A DNA stretch of 29,038 nt from Autumnicola lenta. Its GTDB lineage: Bacteria; Bacteroidota; Bacteroidia; Flavobacteriales; Flavobacteriaceae. Of this stretch, positions 7,519-16,142 are shown in pieces (the stretch's first letter is position 1; every line of letters starts with the position of its first letter). Location of the stretch: contig NZ_JAVRHO010000032.1 in NCBI RefSeq assembly GCF_031846515.1, positions 1 through 29,038 of the forward strand. Direction: 5' to 3'. Below the pieces are notes generated by a model that was given only the letters and a program-made list of their open reading frames with translations, ran no database searches and was not told where the DNA came from. The position numbers and the translations under genes are program-made.

Positions 7519-10101
7519 ATGCAAGAAAATTCCCCCGCTTTCTTCTTTTATGGATTCGTCAGTAAAAAAGTAGTTTTCTTCTTTTTGTTGGTACTATGCT
7601 TTGTGATTAATTCTTCAGAACTTATTGCACAGGGAAATGTACCCGAATATGATGAACTGGCAGTAGAAGTGAATATTCCAAAGATGGGGGTAATCGAGCT
7701 GCCTATTGCTATAAAAAACCAGGAAGCTTTCTTGCCCGTAAAAGAACTTTTCGATTTCCTTAAAATTAGAAATGAAGAAACAGATAACAGTATTTCCGGG
7801 TTTATTATTCATCCCGATTCTACGTATCAGATAAACCCTGCGACAAACACCATTTTTTATAAGAATCAAACTTACAATCTTTCTGAAGCAGATTTTATTG
7901 ACTCCCCTACCGGATTATATTTAAAATCGGACTACTTTGGAGAAATCTTCGGACTCAACACCAACTTTTCCTTCCGAAGCCTTTCGGTTAAACTGGAAAC
8001 AGATCTTGAACTGCCGGCAATTAAAGAAATGCGGCTAAAAAAGATGCGCGAAAACCTGGATCGTGTAAAAGGCGTGGTGAGACCAGATACCGCTATTGCC
8101 CGCACCAATCCTTTTTTTAAAGCCGGAACCCTGGATTGGGGTGTAATCACCACGCAACAAACCGATATAGAGAATGACAACCGGCTCACCCTGGGTTTAG
8201 GGACGATGTTTCTGGGTGGTGAGACAAATCTATTGCTCAATTATTCAACCCGCGTTCCTTTCAACAGCCGAAATCAGTTTTACCAGTGGCGGTATGTAAA
8301 TAACGACAACAGGATATTTAAGCAGATTTCTGTCGGACGAATTTTCACCCGGGCTACTTCTTCTCTCTTTGCACCGGTTGCCGGGGTACAGGTGAGCAAT
8401 ACGCCAATGCAGAACCGCAGATCTTTTGGAAGTTATATTCTAAATGATTATACAGATCCCCGCTGGACAGTAGAACTTTATGTAAATAATATCCTTGTTG
8501 ATTTTACTGAAGCTGATGCCTCGGGGTTCTATACCTTTGAAGTCCCGCTGATGTATGGGAACACCGCAGTAAGTTTACGTTTTTACGGCCCCTGGGGTGA
8601 AGAACGCGTAGAAGAGCGGGTAATCAATATTCCCTACAATTTTGTTCCGAAGAACGAGCTGGAGTATACACTTAGCGCCGGTATTGTGGAAGATGAAGAC
8701 CACAGAAGGTTTTCCAGGTTAAATTTTAATTACGGCCTGAGCAATGGCATAACGGTAGGTGGTGGTGTGGAATATTTATCTGAAGTTATAAGCGGCGAAG
8801 TGATGCCTTTTGTAAATTCTTCGGTACGTCTCGCTTCAAATCTGCTCTTTTCGGGTCAATACATGTATGGCGTAAAGGGTGAGGGTATTCTTAGCTATCG
8901 CACCCCCGGCAATATTCAGATTGACCTTAATTACATCAAATATCATGAAGACCAGACGGCGATAAACTATAATTACCTGGAAGAACGGAAGATTAGTTTG
9001 TCGGCTCCAATCCGGAGTAAGAATTTCTCCCTCTTCAGCAGGTTTAGCATCAATCAGATCCTTATGCCTACTACAGAATTTACTACGGCACAGCTATTAC
9101 TTTCCGGAGCAATAATGGGTGTGAGCACCAATCTTACTACCTACGGAATTTATAATGACAGGACGAAAAATCCGACTATTTACAGCTCAGTTTCGCAAAC
9201 TTACCGTCTGCCAAACCAGTTTCTACTTTCCCCTCAGTTGCAGTATGATTTCAGCAGAAACCGCGTAAACAATGCCATTCTCGAACTGGAGCGTCCGGTG
9301 TTTAAAGGCGGATTTCTAAACCTGGCTTATGAAAACAACTTTATTCGCAATGCCCATATTTTTGAATTCGGACTCAGGTACACGTTCAATTTTGCCCAAA
9401 CAGCCCTCACTTCCCGTATTGGCAACAGAAACTCTTCCTTTGTACAATCGGCCCGCGGAAGCCTGATGCTGGATGACAATACCGGTTATGTGATGGCAAG
9501 CAACAGAACAGCAATGTCTAAGGCAGCCTTGACGATTAGGCCTTTCCTGGATTACAACTCCAACGGAATAAAGGACCCTATGGAACCGGCTGTTCCCGGC
9601 CTGGAGCTAAAAAATACAGGCAGATTGTCTTATAATGAAGATAAAACGGTGCTAAGGATTACAGACCTACAGCCGTATATCGATATTCTTCTGGAACTCG
9701 ATCCTACAAGCCTTGACAATATCGCCTGGAAAATCCCGAATCCTAAAATTAAAGTCCATACAATTCCAAACCAGTTTAAAGAAATTCATGTGCCGGTGGA
9801 AGTGATGGGCGAAGTTGCAGGAATGGTTTACATTCAGGATAATGGCGGCTTAAGTGGCCAGGGCAGGATCATCATCAATGTTCTTAATGAAGATGGAAGC
9901 AGAGCAGCGCGAATTCTTAGCGAAGGTGACGGTTACTTCACTTTCCTCGGACTAAAACCCGGAAAATATACCGCACAAAATGATGCGGAACAACTTGAAA
10001 ACCTTGGATACACAGTAACTCCGGCAGAAATTCCTTTTGAAATAGAAGTTTCAGAATATGGTGATATTGTAGATACACTGGAATTTGTTCTGGAAAAATA
10101 A
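7519..10101 (+). CDS. Usher-like outer-membrane assembly protein
   Basis: An 860-residue protein with a signal peptide to about residue 38 (LIAQ). The N-terminal periplasmic domain (about 40-170) has short strands of the archaic-usher kind. A long beta-strand region with aromatic ends (about 200-640) fits a barrel. Inside it, residues 314-385 follow the usher plug pattern closely: RWTVELYVNN, SGFYTFEVPLMYGN, SLRFYGPWGEERV, then VPKNELEYTLSAG. The C-terminal part has two small beta domains. One begins FLDYNSNGIKDPMEP (about 674; the D-x-N-x-NG-x-xD loop is also seen in SdrD B repeats). The other is a carboxypeptidase-regulatory-like fold (VAGMVYIQ...GYFTFLGLKPGKYT, about 766-835). Ushers secrete and polymerise chaperone-bound subunits. 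The length matches the family (about 800-880). It is the last gene of the operon; no simple terminator is visible before the repeat array. Confidence 0.8.
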   Translation: MQENSPAFFFYGFVSKKVVFFFLLVLCFVINSSELIAQGNVPEYDELAVEVNIPKMGVIELPIAIKNQEAFLPVKELFDFLKIRNEETDNSISGFIIHPDSTYQINPATNTIFYKNQTYNLSEADFIDSPTGLYLKSDYFGEIFGLNTNFSFRSLSVKLETDLELPAIKEMRLKKMRENLDRVKGVVRPDTAIARTNPFFKAGTLDWGVITTQQTDIENDNRLTLGLGTMFLGGETNLLLNYSTRVPFNSRNQFYQWRYVNNDNRIFKQISVGRIFTRATSSLFAPVAGVQVSNTPMQNRRSFGSYILNDYTDPRWTVELYVNNILVDFTEADASGFYTFEVPLMYGNTAVSLRFYGPWGEERVEERVINIPYNFVPKNELEYTLSAGIVEDEDHRRFSRLNFNYGLSNGITVGGGVEYLSEVISGEVMPFVNSSVRLASNLLFSGQYMYGVKGEGILSYRTPGNIQIDLNYIKYHEDQTAINYNYLEERKISLSAPIRSKNFSLFSRFSINQILMPTTEFTTAQLLLSGAIMGVSTNLTTYGIYNDRTKNPTIYSSVSQTYRLPNQFLLSPQLQYDFSRNRVNNAILELERPVFKGGFLNLAYENNFIRNAHIFEFGLRYTFNFAQTALTSRIGNRNSSFVQSARGSLMLDDNTGYVMASNRTAMSKAALTIRPFLDYNSNGIKDPMEPAVPGLELKNTGRLSYNEDKTVLRITDLQPYIDILLELDPTSLDNIAWKIPNPKIKVHTIPNQFKEIHVPVEVMGEVAGMVYIQDNGGLSGQGRIIINVLNEDGSRAARILSEGDGYFTFLGLKPGKYTAQNDAEQLENLGYTVTPAEIPFEIEVSEYGDIVDTLEFVLEK

Positions 10102-10178
10102 GGTGAAAACAAAATCAGGAATCAGTTAGCCTTCATTTTGAAAAGGAAGCAAGAACCAAGAGAAAAGACCGTTTTTCA

Positions 10179-10935
10179 CTAAAAACTTTTCTGCGTAAAT
10201 CTGCGAAATCTGCGGGAGAAATTGAGATCTGCAACCAATTCTGTTGATAATTGCCATTTTCAAGCCTTCATTTAAATAGTGGAAAGTGGAAAGAGAAAAG
10301 TTCATTTGGCTAAAACTTTTCTGCGGAAATCTGCAAAATCTGCGGGAGAAATTAAGCCTTACCATCACATTTCAGAGCGATAATTGCCGTTTTAGAGCCT
10401 TCCTGAAAAGTGGAAAAGTTCATTTGGCTAAAACTTTTCTGCGGAAATCTACGGACTCTGCGGGAGAAATTGAGATCTGCAACCAATTTCCTGCCGATAG
10501 TTGCCATTTTTAAGCCTTCATCTGAAATAGTGGACAGTGAAAAGTGAAAAGTACATTTGGCTAAAACTTTTCTGCGGAAATCTGCCAAATCTGCGGGAGA
10601 AGATGAAAACTGCAACCAATTCCCTGCCGATAATTGCCATTTTGGAGCCTTCATTTAAATAGTGGAAAGTGAAAAGTGGAAAGTTCATTTGGCTAAAACT
10701 TTTCTGCGTAAATCTGCGAAATCTGCGGGAGAAATTGAAATCTGCAAACAATTCCCTGCCGATAATTGCCATTTTTAAGCCTTAAAAAGTGGAAAGTTCA
10801 CTTCGCTGAAACTTTTCTGCGTAAATCTGCGGATTCTGCGAGAGGAATTAAGCTTTACCATCACATTTCAGAGCGATAATTGTCATTTTGGAGCATTCAT
10901 CTGAAATAGTGGAAAGTGGAAAGAGAAAAGATGGA
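10179..10935. repeat. Six-unit degenerate tandem repeat array between convergent genes
   Basis: A core resembling CTAAAACTTTTCTGCGGAAA, continued by TCTGCGAAATCTGCGGGAGA, recurs six times. Its ACTTTTCTG anchors are at 10185, 10315, 10433, 10566, 10698 and 10811, giving spacings of 130, 118, 133, 132 and 113 nt. The stretches between cores are also related: one type carries GATCTGCAACCAATT...TTGCCATTTT, the other ACCATCACATTTCAGAGCGA. Upstream of each core lies a purine-rich GTGGAAAGTGGAAAG stretch. In the second unit AGAAAAGTT (10294-10302) and AACTTTTCT (10314-10322) form a 9-bp inverted repeat around CATTTGGCTAA; other units keep imperfect versions. The 880-nt gap 10102-10981 holds nothing else that can be supported. 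Short open frames inside it repeat one another and are products of the array. Confidence 0.9.
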
Positions 10936-10981
10936 TTTGAACTATTCACTCTCCACTTTTAAACTTTAAACCTTGAACTCT

Positions 10982-12328
10982 TTAAACCACATACCACATC
11001 AAAAGGGACATTCCCAAACCAACAAACGCAATAATGGTGGTCATCATGGTCCAGGTTTTAAAAGTTTGCTTTTCAGTTAAACCCAAATACTGGCCCACCA
11101 ACCAGAATCCGCTGTCATTTACATGAGAAAGCACCGAAGCTCCTGCAGCAATAGCAATTACGATTAAGGAAGTCTGACTCATAGAATACATTCCGTCGGT
11201 TAAAACAGGTGCAGTAATTCCCGCTGCGGTGATCATTGCCACCGTGGACGATCCCTGTAAAATCCTTACCAGTGCAGCTACAATAAAGCCAAATAAAAGC
11301 GGATTAAAAAAGGTATCATTCAATCCTTCTGCAATCATCTCCCCCGCCCCGGTGTTTATAAGTATCTGCTTAAAAGCACCACCGGCACCTGTTAGCAAAA
11401 TAATGATCCCGGCCGCCTGGAACGATTTTGTGGCCACTTTCAGTAAATATTCCTTTTGCATTCCGCGTCTCACTCCAAGAAAATACCAGGCGATTAAATT
11501 GGCAATTATCAATGCCGTAAAAGGATGTCCAAGAAGTTCGACAATATAGAGAATACTTTCGGGAATATTAGCATTGGCGAAAAATGGACTTCCCAATATC
11601 GTGTTGATCACGATAAGAAGAATTGGAATAAAAATGATAGAAATGATTAGTGCCGGTGATGGCGCCATTTTTTCATCATAATCCTCCTTTTCTTCAAAAA
11701 CCTTAGGTTCTATAAAAATTTTTTTTGAAATAAAGCGGGAAAAAACAGGTCCGCTGATAATGGCTGCGGGTATTCCCGCCAAAAATCCGAAGACGATCAC
11801 CCAACCCAAATCGGCTCCCAAAATATCTGCTACGGCGATTGGACCGGGAGTTGGAGGAATAAAGGCGTGCGTTATTGCCAATCCTGCCAGTAACGGGAGC
11901 GCATAGAGGAGCAGCGATTTTCCTGTCCGTTTACTTAACGCATACGTAATCGGCACGAGGATAATAAATGCAACATCAAAGAATACAGGAATAGCCACTG
12001 CAAACCCGGTAATCATCATGGCCCATGGTGCATTTTTTTCACCGGTTTTCTTCAACATATAAGAAGCCAGCCGCTGCGCGCCACCAGACTGTTCCAGAAT
12101 TCCGCCAAAAAGTGCGCCCAGACCTACAACAGTGGCTACAAAGCCAAGGGTGCTTCCCATCCCGTCTTTCATGGTTTCCAGGATTTCCCCCGCTGGCATT
12201 CCTGCCATCATTCCAACCGCAATACACACGATTAGCAGGGCAAGAAATGCTTGGATTTTGAGTCGTAAAATGAGGAAAAGCAGCAAAGCAATTCCTATAA
12301 AAACTGCAGAGAGTAATTGTATGTCCAT
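10982..12328 (-). CDS. gntP: GntP-family gluconate:H+ symporter
   Basis: A 448-residue inner-membrane permease with about a dozen hydrophobic segments. GntP-family signatures are visible: a start rich in I/L/F (LSAVFIGIALLLFLILRLKI), EQSGGAQRLA near residue 80, AIPVFFDVAFIILVPI, THAFIPPTPGPIAVADILGA and the late VNDSGFWLVGQYLGL. The family imports gluconate or related sugar acids with protons. Its start codon overlaps the stop of the kinase/dehydrogenase gene by one base (TAATG), so the two are translationally coupled and the substrate is very probably gluconate. GntT, GntU, GntP and IdnT types cannot be told apart here, so the symbol denotes the family only. Confidence 0.93.
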   Translation of the reverse strand: MDIQLLSAVFIGIALLLFLILRLKIQAFLALLIVCIAVGMMAGMPAGEILETMKDGMGSTLGFVATVVGLGALFGGILEQSGGAQRLASYMLKKTGEKNAPWAMMITGFAVAIPVFFDVAFIILVPITYALSKRTGKSLLLYALPLLAGLAITHAFIPPTPGPIAVADILGADLGWVIVFGFLAGIPAAIISGPVFSRFISKKIFIEPKVFEEKEDYDEKMAPSPALIISIIFIPILLIVINTILGSPFFANANIPESILYIVELLGHPFTALIIANLIAWYFLGVRRGMQKEYLLKVATKSFQAAGIIILLTGAGGAFKQILINTGAGEMIAEGLNDTFFNPLLFGFIVAALVRILQGSSTVAMITAAGITAPVLTDGMYSMSQTSLIVIAIAAGASVLSHVNDSGFWLVGQYLGLTEKQTFKTWTMMTTIIAFVGLGMSLLMWYVV

Positions 12329-14235
12329 TAATTATCTATCCATTGTGTGTGAAAAAACTTTCCTCTTGGTTCGTCTGTACGCTCGTAGGTATGGGCCCCG
12401 AAGAAATCCCTTTGCGCCTGGATCATATTTGCCGAAGACTGGCCAGAAGTAAAACTGAGCAGATAATTTGCTGCAGAAGATAATACCGGCAGCGGATAGC
12501 CTGCCTGTAAAGCCTGTCCAACTATGCCCGTAAGCGCAGCTTCAGAAGCTTTAATAAGGGAAATAATATCTGAATGCATAAGTACATTTTCTGAAGGTTT
12601 TTCTTTTAAAATATCAATCAAATCTTCCATAAAGCTTGACCTGATGATACAGCCATTGGTCCAGATACGGGCAATTTCAGAAAGGTTAAGTTCCCACTCA
12701 TAAGTTTTTGAAGCTTCCAGCAGCAAATCAAAGCCTATGGCATGATTAATTATACTTCCCGCTTTATAGGCCTTAAACAGATCATCTGATATTTTCTGAA
12801 TATCTGTAGCGGATTTAAATTCGCGATTATAAGCATCCATTGCGCTTACACGCTCCTGCTTTTTCCCGGAAATATTCCTGGCAAGAACTGCCGCGGTAAT
12901 AGTATCCAGCGGCACGCCAAGTTCCAGTGCTGCATTTGTCGACCAGCCGCCTGTTCCTTTTTGTTTGGCAGCATCCAGGATTTTATCGATCAGGAATTCG
13001 TTATCTTCTTTTTTCCGGAGAATATCTACAGAAATTTCCAGCAGGAAACTCTTCATTTCTTTGTTCCATTCTTCAAAAAGAACTGCAATTTCCAGCGGAG
13101 TGGTATTGGCGCCAAATCTTAAAAAATGATAGGTTTCTGCAATTAGCTGCATCTCCCCATATTCTACTCCGTTGTGCAGCATTTTCACAAAATGTCCGGC
13201 TCCGTCAGGTCCTACATGGGTACAACAGGGATTGCCATTTTTATCTTTTGCAGCAATTTTTTCCAGTAGGTCACCCGCCCTGTTATAAGCATTTTCGGGA
13301 CCTCCCGGCATTATCGAAGGACCTTTTAAAGCACCTTCTTCCCCACCAGAAATTCCGGCACCCATAAAAAGAATTCCTTCTTTCTTCAGTATTCCTTCTC
13401 TTTTTATAGTGTCTTTATAGTGGGAATTTCCGCCATCTATAATAAGATCGTCTTTTTCCAGAAAAGGCAGAAGGCTTTCAATAACCATGTCTACCGCGGG
13501 ACCGGCATTTACCATGAGGATAATGTTTCGAGGCCGCTCAAGGCTTTCTATAAATTTTTTCAGGTTATCAAACCACGGAAATTCATAAACCAGCTTGTTT
13601 TCTTCAGCAAAATTCCTGGCAATATCTACTTCCAGCTCCTCTACATGGCGGTTAAAAACTGTAATATCCACTCCCTTTGAAGCAAAATTTAAGGCAAGGC
13701 TTTTCCCCATAACCCCAAGTCCCACCAAACCAATACGAGGCTTATTTTTCTTATTAAGTTTACGCATTATTTCCTCCAGGATCTCCTCTTTAGATGCCTC
13801 TACATTTATATGAAAACCGTAATTTGGCATTTCCAGGGTATCAAACTGGGATTTAAGCAATTCCGGCTTAAAATAATGATCCTTCCTGGCAGAGAGTCGG
13901 TTAAGAATAGTTTCATACTCACTATGAAGGAATATCCAGGTAATATCTTCTTTGGGTATAGATTGTAGTTGCTTGCGGTATTTTTCTTTTAAAGCAGAAC
14001 AGGCCAGAACGGCACCATCCCCTTTTTCCCATTCGGAAATTTTATTTGCCAGCGTTTCAAGCCAGCCGGAGCGGTCGCTATCCTGTAACGGAATTCCATC
14101 CTCCATCTTTTTCCGATTTGCTGAAGGATGAAAATCATCTGCATCATAGAAAGGAACATCTAATTTCTTTGCCAGAAGTTTCCCTATAGTTGTTTTACCA
14201 ACCCCGGAAACTCCCATTACAATGTAAACCTGCAT
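12328..14235 (-). CDS. gntK-gnd: Bifunctional gluconokinase / 6-phosphogluconate dehydrogenase fusion
   Basis: A 635-residue cytoplasmic fusion. Residues 1-158 are a gluconokinase: Walker A GVSGVGKTT (8-16), then FYDADDFHPSANRKKMEDG, DRSGWLETLA and ACSALKEKYR. A short Lys/Asn-rich linker (159-165) leads into a full-length decarboxylating 6-phosphogluconate dehydrogenase: Rossmann motif GLVGLGVMG (169-177), DGGNSHYKDT (267-276), GAGISGGEEGALKGPSIMPG, the catalytic K351/N355 in HFVKMLHNG, KGTGGWSTNAALELGVPLD and the C-terminal FFGAHTYERTDEPRGKFFHT. The two activities phosphorylate gluconate with ATP and then convert 6-phosphogluconate to ribulose 5-phosphate, CO2 and NAD(P)H. No frameshift or stop separates the parts. 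It is co-transcribed with the permease and the upstream Gre gene (7 nt gap). The fusion would make consecutive pathway steps equimolar. Confidence 0.95.
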   Translation of the reverse strand: MQVYIVMGVSGVGKTTIGKLLAKKLDVPFYDADDFHPSANRKKMEDGIPLQDSDRSGWLETLANKISEWEKGDGAVLACSALKEKYRKQLQSIPKEDITWIFLHSEYETILNRLSARKDHYFKPELLKSQFDTLEMPNYGFHINVEASKEEILEEIMRKLNKKNKPRIGLVGLGVMGKSLALNFASKGVDITVFNRHVEELEVDIARNFAEENKLVYEFPWFDNLKKFIESLERPRNIILMVNAGPAVDMVIESLLPFLEKDDLIIDGGNSHYKDTIKREGILKKEGILFMGAGISGGEEGALKGPSIMPGGPENAYNRAGDLLEKIAAKDKNGNPCCTHVGPDGAGHFVKMLHNGVEYGEMQLIAETYHFLRFGANTTPLEIAVLFEEWNKEMKSFLLEISVDILRKKEDNEFLIDKILDAAKQKGTGGWSTNAALELGVPLDTITAAVLARNISGKKQERVSAMDAYNREFKSATDIQKISDDLFKAYKAGSIINHAIGFDLLLEASKTYEWELNLSEIARIWTNGCIIRSSFMEDLIDILKEKPSENVLMHSDIISLIKASEAALTGIVGQALQAGYPLPVLSSAANYLLSFTSGQSSANMIQAQRDFFGAHTYERTDEPRGKFFHTQWIDN

Positions 14236-14242
14236 GTAAGTT

Positions 14243-14746
14243 TTAGTTATAGTTAATATTCAGAATTTTAAGTTTTTTTGATGAGGCACCCATTACAAAT
14301 TCGGCTGTTTCACCAGCTTTCTTTCCGGTTAAGGCTCTTGCTATAGGGGCTACAAATGCAATTTTTTGTTTTTTAACATCGGCTTCGTCCACACCTACAA
14401 TTTGAAATTTTTGGGTCAGCTCTTTTTCAAGGCCAGCAAACTCTACCAGCGCACCAAACCTTACCTCCTCCTGAGCCTGCTCTTTGGGTTGAATAATTCT
14501 CGCAGAATTTATGCGCTCATTTAGAAGTTTCACTTTTCCGTCTATTACAGCCTGCGCCCGTCGCCGTTCCATTTCATTTTCAGGGCCCAGGGCGGCCCTT
14601 TCCTGTTCAAGTTGCCTTTTTTCCTCCAGTAGTTCCTCCATTCCCACCGGCGTCACATAATTGGTAGCGCCTGCCGGCAATGCCGCTCTTGGGGGTATAA
14701 TTGGTGCTTCTTCCTGGTCTTCTTCTTTTACAAATCCTCTGCTCAT
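14243..14746 (-). CDS. GreA/GreB-family transcription elongation factor
   Basis: A 167-residue protein. The start is set at 14746 (MSRGFVKEED); an upstream in-frame ATG at 14782 would add twelve unlikely residues. Residues 1-40 are an acidic, Pro/Ala-rich extension absent from E. coli GreA. Residues about 45-95 form the coiled coil (MEELLEEKRQLEQERAA ... VIDGKVKLLNERINSARII). The C-terminal FKBP-like domain contains VRFGALVEF, KIAFVAPIARALTGKKAGE and a final KILNINYN. Gre factors enter the RNA polymerase channel and promote cleavage of backtracked RNA. At the coiled-coil tip the usual GDLSENAEY region is replaced by LGPENEMER, so an acidic residue seems to be missing and cleavage activity is uncertain. 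The gene is the first of the gluconate operon. Family call firm; GreA or GreB not assignable. Confidence 0.88.
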   Translation of the reverse strand: MSRGFVKEEDQEEAPIIPPRAALPAGATNYVTPVGMEELLEEKRQLEQERAALGPENEMERRRAQAVIDGKVKLLNERINSARIIQPKEQAQEEVRFGALVEFAGLEKELTQKFQIVGVDEADVKKQKIAFVAPIARALTGKKAGETAEFVMGASSKKLKILNINYN

Positions 14747-14841
14747 TTCATCATTTTCTATAAAAATTAACAATATACTCAAATTTTATACATCCTGAAA
14801 TCTAAAGTTCTACGGAAAAGAAATTATCACTGCGGAATTAC

Positions 14842-14849
14842 TATTTTTG
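14842..14849 (+). promoter_or_regulatory. Candidate -7 box for the glycosyltransferase gene
   Basis: TATTTTTG fits TAnnTTTG exactly and lies 51 nt before the ATG at 14901. No TTG is found at the expected -33 distance, so the call is weak. Confidence 0.3.
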
Positions 14850-14900
14850 CCGTTTTAGATGATAGGCTGAACTTTAGTTTCTGAAATTAATGTAGAGAAT

Positions 14901-16142
14901 ATGAAAAAATTACTGGTGATTGGATATGTGTGGCCCGAACCCGACTCTTCTGCTGCCGGAAGCCGAATGATACAGCTCCTGGAGTTCTTTTTAGCTGAAA
15001 ATTATCAAATCACCTTTGCCTCTACTGCTCATAAAACTCCATTTATGGCAAATCTGGAAGAATTAGGAGTTTTAACTGAAGAAATAGCGGTAAATGATCC
15101 CGATTTTGATCGTTTTTTATACAAACTGAACCCTGAAGTAGTTCTTTTTGATCGTTTTATGATTGAAGAACAGTTTGGATGGCGTGTAGAGAAAATTTGT
15201 CCTGATGCTATTAAGATCCTGGATACCGAAGACTTACACTTTTTGAGGAATGCGAGGATGGAGGCTCAAAAATGGCAATTATCGGCAAAGACTGTTTATA
15301 TGGATTCAGAATTAACAAAACGGGAGATTGCAGCTATTTATCGCAGCGATCTTAGTTTAATTATTTCTGAAGTTGAAATGCAGATCCTCCAGTCCGACTT
15401 TGGGATTAGTGAAAATATTCTTCTGTACCTGCCTTTTATGTTTAATCCGGTTTCTGAAGAATATATTCAATTTTCTCCTTCCTTTAAGGAACGAAAAAAT
15501 TTTATAAGCATTGGAACGTTTAAACATAAACCAAACTGGAATGCCGTTCTCAGGCTAAAACAGGAGATATGGCCGCTAATCAGGCAAGAACTTCCAGAAG
15601 CGGAAATTCATATTTATGGCTCATACCCCACTAAAAAAGTGCTGGATTTACATAACCCCGAAACAGGATTTTTGGTAAAGGGACGTGCCGGAAGTGCTTC
15701 TGAAGTGATGAAAAACGCAAAAGTTCTTCTCGCTCCGCTTCAATTTGGAGCCGGACTAAAAGGTAAATTTATAGATGCTATGCGTTGTGGCACTCCCAGT
15801 GTCACCACCAGAATTGGTGCCGAAGGAATTTCTGAAAAGAATAACTGGAGCGGGTTTATCGAAGATAAAAACGAGGCTTTCGCAGAAAAAGCAGTAGTAT
15901 TATATACAGACCGGGAAATATGGGAAAAAGCTCACCACGCAGGATTTTCAATTATTAACAGTCGGTTTTCAAAAGAATTTTTTGAGCAAATCTTCAGAAG
16001 AAAATTGCAGAAGATAAAAAGGAGCCTTATTTCACATCGCAAGTCTAATTTTACAGGTTCCATGTTGCGGCATCATTTGCACAGGAGCACCTACTTTATG
16101 TCCAAATACATCCAGGAAAAAAACAAGAAAACCGCCGACTAA
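14901..16142 (+). CDS. GT4-type glycosyltransferase
   Basis: A 413-residue cytoplasmic or membrane-associated glycosyltransferase of GT-B fold. The N-terminal domain starts KKLLVIGYVWPEPDSSAAGS followed by RMIQLLEFF, typical of the loop that contacts the donor sugar. The C-terminal domain has FISIGTFKHKPNWNAVLRL, PEAEIHIYGSYP and GAGLKGKFIDAMRCGTPSVT, the GT4 region that holds the nucleotide-sugar, then TRIGAEGI. The final 45 or so residues are basic and may be peripheral. Neither donor nor acceptor can be read from the sequence. The gene is alone on its strand, divergent from the gluconate operon, and is not part of a polysaccharide cluster here. Confidence 0.85.
   Translation: MKKLLVIGYVWPEPDSSAAGSRMIQLLEFFLAENYQITFASTAHKTPFMANLEELGVLTEEIAVNDPDFDRFLYKLNPEVVLFDRFMIEEQFGWRVEKICPDAIKILDTEDLHFLRNARMEAQKWQLSAKTVYMDSELTKREIAAIYRSDLSLIISEVEMQILQSDFGISENILLYLPFMFNPVSEEYIQFSPSFKERKNFISIGTFKHKPNWNAVLRLKQEIWPLIRQELPEAEIHIYGSYPTKKVLDLHNPETGFLVKGRAGSASEVMKNAKVLLAPLQFGAGLKGKFIDAMRCGTPSVTTRIGAEGISEKNNWSGFIEDKNEAFAEKAVVLYTDREIWEKAHHAGFSIINSRFSKEFFEQIFRRKLQKIKRSLISHRKSNFTGSMLRHHLHRSTYFMSKYIQEKNKKTAD

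Noticed and set aside
7932..8240. Antisense open frame in the usher gene
   Set aside because: It has low-complexity Ser/Arg composition, no start context and lies opposite a strongly coding frame. The same applies to 11229-11549, 12927-13367 and the many frames opposite 4600-6400.
10126..10772. Several 75-100 residue open frames on both strands
   Set aside because: They are translations of the tandem repeat: the same phrase (FPQKSFSQMNF and similar) recurs in each. There is no independent evidence of coding.
10179..10935. CRISPR array
   Set aside because: The units are spaced regularly, but the stretches between cores are related to each other instead of unique, unit length varies from 113 to 133 nt, and no cas gene is present.
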